A stretch of DNA of 35,988 bases, taken from positions 1-35,988 of the forward strand of contig JADZFD010000019.1 in NCBI GenBank assembly GCA_020850225.1, given 5' to 3'. This document shows positions 8,791 to 15,461 of this stretch, piece after piece. The translations under genes were made by a program, and so were the position numbers. The notes below the pieces were generated by a model. It was not told the DNA's origin and ran no database searches. It was given only the letters and a program-made list of their open reading frames with translations. The stretch is from Saprospiraceae bacterium. GTDB taxonomy: Bacteria > Bacteroidota > Bacteroidia > Chitinophagales > Saprospiraceae. Each line of letters starts with the position of its first letter. Within the stretch, counting starts at the first letter, position 1.

Positions 8791-9669
8791 ATGGTTGGAA
8801 CGCATCGCCTAAATACCCGGTACTTTCAATTTCTTTTCACATGTATATGTATTAGCATGGGTATCAGCATGGAGGGTTGCGTCAACAACGGCACACCTGT
8901 CGAATCCGACTGGAAAAAAGAAAACCTGAAAGACAAAGTCAAATATATCCGTACCGTAATCTACAGTGCTTCCAATAATAAAGACACGGTAATACGCGGA
9001 GAAGAGATAAGGCCAAACGAAGAGTTTTATAATAATTCAGGTATGAAAACTGAAATTATAAAGTACTATTCGGAAGGTCTTGTCAATCAAAAAGAAGCGT
9101 ATGAATTTGACAAATCCTTTCGGCTGATTAATAAAAAAGTATATACGGCTGACAATCATCTACGCTTCAGGGTTCAGTATACCTATGATGCAAACGGCAA
9201 TGAAACGGAGGTAGTTTATTATGATTACAAAAATACCGTAACAAACAAAATGCTTTTCACATACGATTCCTTCAATCATAAAATTGAAGAAGTCAACTAC
9301 ATAAATGGCGATTCACTGGCTTACAGAAAGACTTTCAAAAACGATCAGAATGGCAGAAAAATTGAAGAATTTGTTTATAACTCCAATGGGGAACTCGGAC
9401 ATACCACAAAATACAAATATGATGCTCACGGCAATGAAACAGAGCTAAAGTACTTTAATCCGGACAAAACGGCCAATATGATCATAAAATACCACTACGA
9501 TACAGGTCAAAACCGTACAGATGAAGTATTTTACAGACCGGACAGCCTGATTGCACGATGGAATTACGAATACATATTTGATGACAAAGGCAATTGGACT
9601 ACCAAAACCAGATTTATGAATAATAATGCGTTGGATATCTTTGAGAGAAAAATCGAATATTTTAAATAA
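8791..9669 (+). CDS. YD/RHS-like repeat protein, probable lipoprotein, function unknown
   Basis: A 292-aa protein without a recognised enzymatic domain. The N-terminus has a hydrophobic stretch (about 11-27) ending in MEGC, so Cys30 could be a lipid-modified cysteine, though the lipobox is imperfect. Residues about 125-280 hold five or six degenerate units of roughly 29 residues with the pattern YxYDxxGNxTExxYY (for example YTYDANGNETEVVYYD and YKYDAHGNETELKYFN), the signature of YD/RHS-like beta repeats. There is no RHS core, toxin or immunity neighbour, so this is not a polymorphic toxin; in Bacteroidota such short proteins are mostly envelope lipoproteins of unknown role. The ATG at 8791 is chosen over an upstream GTG because a promoter element overlaps the latter. 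No obvious operon partner. Confidence 0.7.
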   Translation: MVGTHRLNTRYFQFLFTCICISMGISMEGCVNNGTPVESDWKKENLKDKVKYIRTVIYSASNNKDTVIRGEEIRPNEEFYNNSGMKTEIIKYYSEGLVNQKEAYEFDKSFRLINKKVYTADNHLRFRVQYTYDANGNETEVVYYDYKNTVTNKMLFTYDSFNHKIEEVNYINGDSLAYRKTFKNDQNGRKIEEFVYNSNGELGHTTKYKYDAHGNETELKYFNPDKTANMIIKYHYDTGQNRTDEVFYRPDSLIARWNYEYIFDDKGNWTTKTRFMNNNALDIFERKIEYFK

Positions 9670-9826
9670 TCCGGACTTACAAAACGGATTCAATAAGGAG
9701 CCGATGTTCTTTTCCCTCCATTTCAGCCTGCTGGATTAAAAATAAAACATTGCATCAGTCATGAATTACTGTCATATGTTATCCCAACGTATGACAATAA
9801 TCATAGTTATAAAACATGCAGATTTG

Positions 9827-9834
9827 TAATTTTG
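9827..9834 (+). promoter_or_regulatory. TAnnTTTG -7 element for the small Cys-rich gene
   Basis: TAATTTTG, 28 bases before the TTG start at 9863. No clear -33 TTTG was found at the expected distance, so the call rests on the -7 element and its position. Confidence 0.45.
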
Positions 9835-9862
9835 TACTATATTGATATTATAACCTTATACA

Positions 9863-10237
9863 TTGGAAAAAATATCCGCATACCTTTTGATTATTGCTTT
9901 GATGCTCAGGGTCTTCTATGCAGATGTTCACATACTATGGTACAATATGAATACTGCATCCTATGTAAGTATATTCTGTGAAAATAAAGATAATACCGAA
10001 ATACTCTGTAACGGCAAATGCAGCATCAACAAGGTGCTGAAAGATAATTCCGGACAAGAACAGGAGCAGCAGCAGAGCAATCCTTCTATCTTAAGTCTGC
10101 AGGATTTTATTCCCTGTGATATCAGAACATTACATCTGTCTGTACCCGTTCCTGATAATCTGTTAACTCCACTCTATGCAGGAGACATGTATTTCAGCAC
10201 ATTCATAGCTACAATAATCCATCCTCCCGAGGTGTAA
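9863..10237 (+). CDS. Small Cys-rich membrane-anchored protein next to a copper TonB receptor
   Basis: A 124-aa protein of no assigned function. A hydrophobic N-terminal segment (about 5-25) is a signal anchor. The soluble part has Cys39, then CNGKC (Cys49-x3-Cys53), and Cys85, with a C-terminal IIHPPEV. From memory, short Bacteroidota proteins with the same NKD...CNGKC core and HPP end are often encoded just before TonB-dependent receptors; I cannot name a family. The Cys spacing suggests a metal- or thiol-handling periplasmic partner of the receptor gene 235 bases downstream. The start is TTG at 9863; the first in-frame ATG, at 9902, would cut the hydrophobic segment in half, so TTG is preferred. 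One arm of an inverted repeat overlaps the stop codon. Confidence 0.7.
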   Translation: MEKISAYLLIIALMLRVFYADVHILWYNMNTASYVSIFCENKDNTEILCNGKCSINKVLKDNSGQEQEQQQSNPSILSLQDFIPCDIRTLHLSVPVPDNLLTPLYAGDMYFSTFIATIIHPPEV

Positions 10238-10290
10238 CCCTAAGATTCTACCGGATGTATATCAGGTATAAAAATTTACACCCGGAGGAT
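10221..10290. repeat. Imperfect inverted repeat spanning the stop codon of the Cys-rich gene
   Basis: ATCCTCC-CGA-GGTGTAA (10221-10237) is matched by the reverse complement of TTACACC-C-GGAGGAT (10276-10290): two 7-bp arms separated by a small asymmetric bulge, with a 38-base loop. There is no T tract, so it is not a typical terminator; it could be an RNA structure between the two cistrons or two half-sites of an operator. The GGTGTA word recurs in the palindrome at 10372. Confidence 0.5.
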
Positions 10291-10371
10291 TACTGACCGT
10301 CTTTATTACATTTGTCGGTATAATAATATACTGACATTTGATACTGTAACAGAAAACAGTCAGCCAAAGAG

Positions 10372-10390
10372 GTGTACCCGAATGGTACAC
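10372..10390. promoter_or_regulatory. Perfect palindrome GTGTACC-N5-GGTACAC, candidate operator
   Basis: Two perfect 7-bp arms around CGAAT, about 80 bases upstream of the TonB receptor start. The size and symmetry suit a dimeric DNA-binding regulator. A similar GAGGTGTA-A-CCC sequence occurs at 10229-10240. No regulator gene is adjacent, so the binding protein is unknown. Confidence 0.45.
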
Positions 10391-10471
10391 TTGCATTTAA
10401 TACGAATGATATATTGTTCATATTAAAAATGCACTTTTAAAATTTTATATTAATATCAAAATCTAAAAATA

Positions 10472-12532
10472 ATGAAATCAATAATATTGGCTTCGTTGTG
10501 TTTGTGGCATATATGTGCCATGGCACAACCGAACGCAAAAGAAGATACTTCAAAAACAAATATACTCAACGAGATACTTATACAGGGCTACAAAATAGAG
10601 AACCCGACATTCAGTACTGTTTCCAACAATTACAATGAAAAAATAGTCCAGCCTAAAAACGTAGCAGGTCTATTTGATGATATCAATGGTTTTTCTCTCA
10701 TAAAAAGAGGGAACTATGCAATGGACCCAACTTTCCGTGGTGTACAGTACGAACAAATAAATATCCAGTATGATGGTGGTGTGAAAGCTATGCATGCTTG
10801 CCCAAACCGTATGGATCCGATTACTTCACATATTTCTCCTGAGGAAATTGAAAAAATAGAAATTATAAAAGGGCCTTACAGCGTACGTTACGGAGCTTCT
10901 TTCGGAGGCATAGTCAATCTTGTTACACGGGATCCCGCTAAGGGAAAACATGGGTTGCATGGTTCGGTGGGAAGCGGATATGAATCAAACGGCAACTCCA
11001 GGGTTGGAATGGCACAACTCGGATATATCTACGATCGACTGGAGCTGGCAGGTAATGTTGGGTACAGAAACTACGGCAACTATAAGGATGGTAGTGGCAC
11101 TTCCATTCCTTCATCCTTCAAAAGTACAGATTACGGATTAAAACTGGGTTATCACCTTACTGACAATCAATATCTGCGGGCTACGTGGCGACAAGCGTAT
11201 GGCAGAGACGTACTTCATGCAGGACTGGCGATGGATACCGATTTTGATGACAGCAGCATAGCAGCTCTGGATTACAAATGGAAAATCAATAGCAAGGCTA
11301 TCCGTCAGTGGCAAATCAAGTCCTATTATAGTTATGTGGATCACCTGATGACTAATCTGAAGCGCAGTAATTCAAAAATGATGGAAATGAAATCAAGGGT
11401 TAATGCTGCTACTACTGGCATTAAATCAGAATTGGAATGGAAAACTTCCGACTATCTTCGATTTTTCAGTGGTGTTGACTACCAGCATACAGGCAGAGAC
11501 GGCAACAGGACAACTCTTATAAAAATGCAAAACGGGAAACCGCTACCTGAACCGATTCTGACCACAGGATCAATATGGCAGGACGCATATATTGACAATA
11601 CCGGCATCTATACGGAAGCAAAATGGAGTTTTTTGCAAAACTATTTCCTGACTGCCGGAGTAAGATACGATATAGTCACCTCCGATATCAGAAAACCGGA
11701 TGCTGATTTTGCAGCAAAGTACAATCTAAAAAAACGAAATGAAGGCCATTTAAGCGGAACAATTTCCCTTAAAAAAGCATTGTCGGACAATATGTTTTTA
11801 GAACTTGCTTTCGGTCGGGGTGTCAGATCAGCCAATATGATCGAACGATATATCAACAAGTTCAATGTCGGACAGGATAGTTATACATATACCGGAGATC
11901 CTGGCTTAAAAGCAGAGATAAACCATCAGTCAGAGATAGGTATAAGCGGATATCAACATATAAACGATGTATTTACAACAATACATTTTGAAGGTTCTGT
12001 TTATTACAGTACAATCAAAGACTATATTTCAGCGAAAATCCAACCTGCATATGGTCCCAATTCCAAAGTATTTGTCAATATTGAAAATGCCATGAAAACT
12101 GGTGCAGATCTTTCTCTAAAACTGGATCTGGCGGGAAATTACTACGTAAAAACCGACCTGTCATACGTATATGCCAGAAATAAGGATTCCAATGAATTTT
12201 TACCTTTAATACCACCATTTACAACCCGGATTACTGCAGGTTTTGACAACAACAGATTATGGTACAACCTAATGTTGAATGTTGTCGCTGCACAGGACAA
12301 CATTTCACCTTCGTTCGGAGAAAGTCAAACACCGGCTTATCGTACTTTGGATCTGAAACTGGGATACAAACCATGGGATAACGTTAGCCTGGGTGTGGCA
12401 GGGTTGAATATTTTCAATGCAACTTACCATAACCATTTGAATTTTTCATTCCGCAATCAGGAAGGATTCGCCGCTGTACCGGTCAATGAACCGGGTAGAA
12501 ATATAACCGCATTTATTCAATTTACATTTTAA
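10472..12532 (+). CDS. TonB-dependent outer membrane receptor, probable copper receptor (OprC/NosA type)
   Basis: A 686-aa TonB-dependent beta-barrel receptor. Residues 1-19 are a signal peptide (CAMAQ). The plug domain covers about 45-155, with the typical IEKIEIIKGPYSVRYG and FGGIVNLVTRDP segments. The 22-stranded barrel follows and the last residue is Phe (AFIQFTF), as expected for outer membrane insertion. In the plug, HACPNRMDP gives Cys110-x3-Met114; in the barrel, VDHLMTN gives His291-x-Met293. The copper-binding motif of OprC is CxxxM-HxM with nearly the same spacing between the two halves, so copper is the likely substrate. There is no carboxypeptidase-like N-terminal domain and no SusD partner, unlike glycan receptors. 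The upstream Cys-rich gene and palindromes fit a metal locus. A bidirectional terminator follows. Confidence 0.9.
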   Translation: MKSIILASLCLWHICAMAQPNAKEDTSKTNILNEILIQGYKIENPTFSTVSNNYNEKIVQPKNVAGLFDDINGFSLIKRGNYAMDPTFRGVQYEQINIQYDGGVKAMHACPNRMDPITSHISPEEIEKIEIIKGPYSVRYGASFGGIVNLVTRDPAKGKHGLHGSVGSGYESNGNSRVGMAQLGYIYDRLELAGNVGYRNYGNYKDGSGTSIPSSFKSTDYGLKLGYHLTDNQYLRATWRQAYGRDVLHAGLAMDTDFDDSSIAALDYKWKINSKAIRQWQIKSYYSYVDHLMTNLKRSNSKMMEMKSRVNAATTGIKSELEWKTSDYLRFFSGVDYQHTGRDGNRTTLIKMQNGKPLPEPILTTGSIWQDAYIDNTGIYTEAKWSFLQNYFLTAGVRYDIVTSDIRKPDADFAAKYNLKKRNEGHLSGTISLKKALSDNMFLELAFGRGVRSANMIERYINKFNVGQDSYTYTGDPGLKAEINHQSEIGISGYQHINDVFTTIHFEGSVYYSTIKDYISAKIQPAYGPNSKVFVNIENAMKTGADLSLKLDLAGNYYVKTDLSYVYARNKDSNEFLPLIPPFTTRITAGFDNNRLWYNLMLNVVAAQDNISPSFGESQTPAYRTLDLKLGYKPWDNVSLGVAGLNIFNATYHNHLNFSFRNQEGFAAVPVNEPGRNITAFIQFTF

Positions 12533-12605
12533 GTTTGATTTTTTTCCATATTACAACACTCTTGTTCATAAAGTGCTGAATTAAATCAGAACTACTTTTC
12601 AAACT

Positions 12606-12641
12606 AAAAAACAGGCAAAAAACCATTTGCCTGTTTTTTTT
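12606..12641. terminator. Bidirectional intrinsic terminator
   Basis: CAGGCAAA (12612-12619) and TTTGCCTG (12626-12633) form a perfect 8-bp stem with a 6-base loop, flanked by A6 on the left and T8 on the right. It sits between the convergent TonB receptor and DUF1015 genes and can serve both. Confidence 0.88.
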
Positions 12642-12652
12642 AAGTATCACTC

Positions 12653-13756
12653 TTACTTTCTGAACTCTTGTATAATGATTCCATTCTTTATACGGGGTTC
12701 AAACCAGGTGCTCTTCGGAGGCAGCGTTTTACCGGCATTAGATATTTCTACTATTTCCTGCATCGTCAATGGAAAAAAATTAAATACTGCAACATCTATT
12801 TCCTGAGCCAGTTGTATCAGATGTTGTAAGGATTCTTTCCCGTTGACATATTCTATCTGTCCGGTATCGTTTAGATTGTGTACCTTAAAAACTTCCTCCA
12901 GAATATACTTATTAAAAATTTCGACATCTGTGGTCAATCCTCCTGCAAGTACATTTTTGAGCCAGTCCGGCTTCCATACCAAAGCATAGGCTCCGGTAGA
13001 CGTAAACATCGTTAACATATGTTTTTCCGTTGGTTTCTCATGCACCTGCAAAGGTTGAACGTAACAGAATTCCGGAAGCCTATCCAATATGTCATGAATA
13101 CGCAATCCATGACGAATACGCACTACCCTGCTGAAATCATAAATTTCTAAAGCTGAAAATGGGAAGTAAGCACATAACAAACCATCCTGATCTGTACCCG
13201 AAGCAGTTTTGTTTTTCAACAAATCCACCAATGCCGAAGACCTGTGGTGCCCGTCCGCAATATAAGCTAACGGTATGTGGTCGTAAAATAGCGTTTTAAG
13301 CTGACTGATATATGCTTCGTTGCTGACTTTCCATAATCTTTGGATTTCATCATTATCATCAAATCTGATTTCCAATAATGGTTTATTTATTCCGGTATAT
13401 TCGGATACCCAGTGATGTATCTCATCATTGTCAAGATAAGTCAGTAATACGGGCTTGGTCATGGCATTACAACTGGAAGCAATACCGACAATGGCACTTT
13501 CCTTTATGGCCAATGTTTTTTCATGTCCAAGAATTCTGTTTTGAAGATAATCTTCCAGTGCATTATTAACAATGATACCCGTATGTTTCTTTTTACCACA
13601 AATCTGATATATATAGAAGGCTTTCTTTCTTAGTTTTTTAAAAAAATTGTCTTTTCGAAGTAGCGGATATTCATCCCTGACCCGTTTAAAATCCACATCT
13701 CTGGTGATAAATTCAGCCATATCCGGATAAACCGCCTTAAATGGTAATATTTTCAT
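12653..13756 (-). CDS. DUF1015 family protein
   Basis: A 367-aa cytoplasmic protein of the DUF1015 (COG4198) family, which is widespread but of unknown biochemical function. Recognisable segments are the N-terminal ILPFKAVYPD, the central YIADGHHRSSALVDL (about 163-177) containing the family's conserved His pair, and the C-terminal FNFFPLTMQEIVEISNAGKTLPPKSTWFEPRI. It is shorter than the usual roughly 400 residues, mainly in the N-terminal third. In many Bacteroidota the gene lies near serC/serA; neither is here, so the locus gives no functional clue. The ATG at 13756 is the first in the frame and matches the usual N-terminus. Confidence 0.9.
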   Translation of the reverse strand: MKILPFKAVYPDMAEFITRDVDFKRVRDEYPLLRKDNFFKKLRKKAFYIYQICGKKKHTGIIVNNALEDYLQNRILGHEKTLAIKESAIVGIASSCNAMTKPVLLTYLDNDEIHHWVSEYTGINKPLLEIRFDDNDEIQRLWKVSNEAYISQLKTLFYDHIPLAYIADGHHRSSALVDLLKNKTASGTDQDGLLCAYFPFSALEIYDFSRVVRIRHGLRIHDILDRLPEFCYVQPLQVHEKPTEKHMLTMFTSTGAYALVWKPDWLKNVLAGGLTTDVEIFNKYILEEVFKVHNLNDTGQIEYVNGKESLQHLIQLAQEIDVAVFNFFPLTMQEIVEISNAGKTLPPKSTWFEPRIKNGIIIQEFRK

Positions 13757-14028
13757 AAAAAGAATAAAACTACGAAGTTACGTTTATTAATTCAATCATT
13801 TTGTTAACATATACCCAACGGATATCAAGCATTGCATCAGTCACCTGGGATGCTATTGTTCCATCATGCTACTTGACGCCGTAGAGATATATACACCTGG
13901 TTAATAATTAAATATTGGTTAAAGATAAACTTTACAGTTGATTAAAATCTTATAATTACATTATCTTTACGGATTATACAATTGAAAACTAATAAAACCT
14001 GTTATCTAACGGTAGTAAAAGTTCAGAT

Positions 14029-14673
14029 ATGAAATTCAAAATACTAATACTTTTTTTTACAATGTATTGTGGACTGCTGTATGGTCAGACGGATAAGGAA
14101 ACCGTACAAATCGTTGAATTTTCGGGAAAGGTGGTTCATGAAGGTCCGGATGGTAATCCCGCTCCACTACCCTTTACCAATGTAGTTGTCAAGGGTACAA
14201 ACAGAGGAACCTATACGGATTACGAAGGTTTTTTCTCCCTGGTAGCCTTGCCCGGAGAAACCGTTGAGTTTTCAAGAATCGGATATCAGACTGTTGAAAT
14301 TCAAATACCTGAAAAACTGATTGCTGACCGGTACACCTGGGTTCAGATAATGACTGAAAACGCATATATTCTTCCTGAAGCCATTATCATGCCCTGGCCA
14401 AGTAAAGAACATTTCAAACAGGAATTTTTAGCCATAGATATATCCAACGAATTACGCGACAATGCCATGGCCAATCTGGCAGAGGACAGAATGCGTGAGT
14501 TGCGCGATAATATGCCCGCTGATGGCAGAGAAGCTTCCAGCATGGTCATCCGCCAACAAGCACGCAACTATATCTATACCGGTCAAACCAAACCTATGAA
14601 CATCTTTAACCCAATAGCTTGGAAAAACTTTATTGAAGCATGGCGCAGAGGGGACTTTAAGCGCAGAAAATAG
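14029..14673 (+). CDS. Exported protein with carboxypeptidase-regulatory-like domain
   Basis: A 214-aa exported protein. Residues 1-20 are a signal peptide ending LLYGQ. A CarboxypepD_reg-like beta-sandwich covers about 29-115 (FSGKVV...LPFTNVVVKGTNRGTYTDYEGFFSLVALPGETVEFSRIGYQ). In TonB receptors this domain precedes the plug, but here no barrel follows: the C-terminal 95 residues are charged and helical (EDRMRELRDNMPADGREA). Free-standing versions are common in the phylum and of unknown function, probably periplasmic. The length is not a truncation artefact, because the end is followed by ordinary intergenic sequence with no frameshifted receptor remnants. Confidence 0.8.
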   Translation: MKFKILILFFTMYCGLLYGQTDKETVQIVEFSGKVVHEGPDGNPAPLPFTNVVVKGTNRGTYTDYEGFFSLVALPGETVEFSRIGYQTVEIQIPEKLIADRYTWVQIMTENAYILPEAIIMPWPSKEHFKQEFLAIDISNELRDNAMANLAEDRMRELRDNMPADGREASSMVIRQQARNYIYTGQTKPMNIFNPIAWKNFIEAWRRGDFKRRK

Positions 14674-15065
14674 TCGGCACCAAAACTGAAACAAGAATTT
14701 ATTCAGGAATTTATATATCAATAGCAGCTATTATGTATAATATAAATATTAGAATACCGCTTAATTCGTTCACTTTTCGAAGAAATTTATATAAACTCTT
14801 TATGTAGTATTTTTTAAATTTTTAAGAGTTTTAAAATAAAATCCTGATATGCATTTGATTTTCGTACATACACCGACACTTATTTTCCTGATTTAAGCAG
14901 CGACGAATAGCTTGAATGTGTTTATTCAACCGGTTTATGGCCTATTTACAATAAAAATACAAAGAGTTAACAATTTATTTTATAAATTACTGTTTGTAGT
15001 TATATGGAAATAGCATAATTTTGCACCCTATTTAAATTTTTATCTTAATTTTTAAAATAACAGAA
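14674..15065. other. Intergenic region upstream of the HU gene
   Basis: 392 bases without a coding gene. It contains an 8-bp inverted repeat with a 23-base loop (AAACTCTT 14793-14800, AAGAGTTT 14824-14831) of uncertain meaning and, at its right end, a strong promoter for the HU gene. No RNA gene was recognised. Confidence 0.45.
14993..15023 (+). promoter_or_regulatory. Consensus Bacteroidota promoter (TTTG-N19-TAnnTTTG) of the HU gene
   Basis: TTTG at 14993-14996, exactly 19 bases, then TAATTTTG at 15016-15023. This is the full consensus for the primary sigma factor of Bacteroidota and the best promoter in the window. The transcript start should be near 15028, giving a leader of about 38 bases. 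It fits a highly expressed nucleoid protein and supports the taxonomic assignment. Confidence 0.85.
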
Positions 15066-15338
15066 ATGAACAAAACAGATTTAGTTAATGCTGTTGCAGA
15101 GTCTGCAGGTATTTCAAAAGCGCAGGCAGGTAGTGCTATAGATGCTATATTCGGTAGCATCGAAGCTGCTCTTAAGAGTGGTGATAAAGCTGCATTTGTA
15201 GGATTTGGTACTTTCTCAACTGCACATAAACCAGCAAGAGAAGGTAGGAATCCATCTACAGGAAAGACAATTAACATTGCTGCTAAAACATCTGTAAAAT
15301 TTAAGGCTGGTAAGTCTTTGACAGATGCAATGAACTAA
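15066..15338 (+). CDS. HU family DNA-binding protein
   Basis: A 90-aa histone-like protein that binds and bends DNA as a dimer. The helical N-terminus MNKTDLVNAVAESAGISKAQAG is followed by the beta-arm region with the conserved GFGTFSTAHKPAREGRNPSTGKTI, where the RNPSTG turn carries the position of the intercalating residue (Pro). It ends with the C-terminal helix FKAGKSLTDAMN. Length is that of canonical HU, not the longer Bacteroidota HU-like forms. A consensus promoter and a strong terminator frame it as a single-gene transcript. Confidence 0.97.
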   Translation: MNKTDLVNAVAESAGISKAQAGSAIDAIFGSIEAALKSGDKAAFVGFGTFSTAHKPAREGRNPSTGKTINIAAKTSVKFKAGKSLTDAMN

Positions 15339-15366
15339 TATTAACTGAATATTAGTAGCACAAAAT

Positions 15367-15404
15367 AAAAAAAGGATGTACAAAATTTGTACATCCTTTT
15401 TTTT
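15367..15404. terminator. Bidirectional intrinsic terminator
   Basis: GGATGTACAAA (15374-15384) and TTTGTACATCC (15386-15396) form an 11-bp perfect palindrome flanked by A7 and T8. It lies between the convergent HU and M1 aminopeptidase genes and should stop transcripts from both sides. Confidence 0.92.
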
Positions 15405-15461
15405 ATCAGTTCGGTAAGTTCTGAGGCATAGCTTCAATGAAAAAAACTCCACTTTCAAAAG

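Noticed and set aside
8791-9669. RHS/polymorphic toxin system
   Set aside because: The YD-like repeats are few, there is no RHS core sequence or variable C-terminal toxin, and there is no immunity gene next to it.
9749-9763. CATTGCATCAGTCA shared with 13836-13849
   Set aside because: A 14-base match between two AT-rich gaps is expected a few times by chance in 36 kb, and the flanks do not align well.
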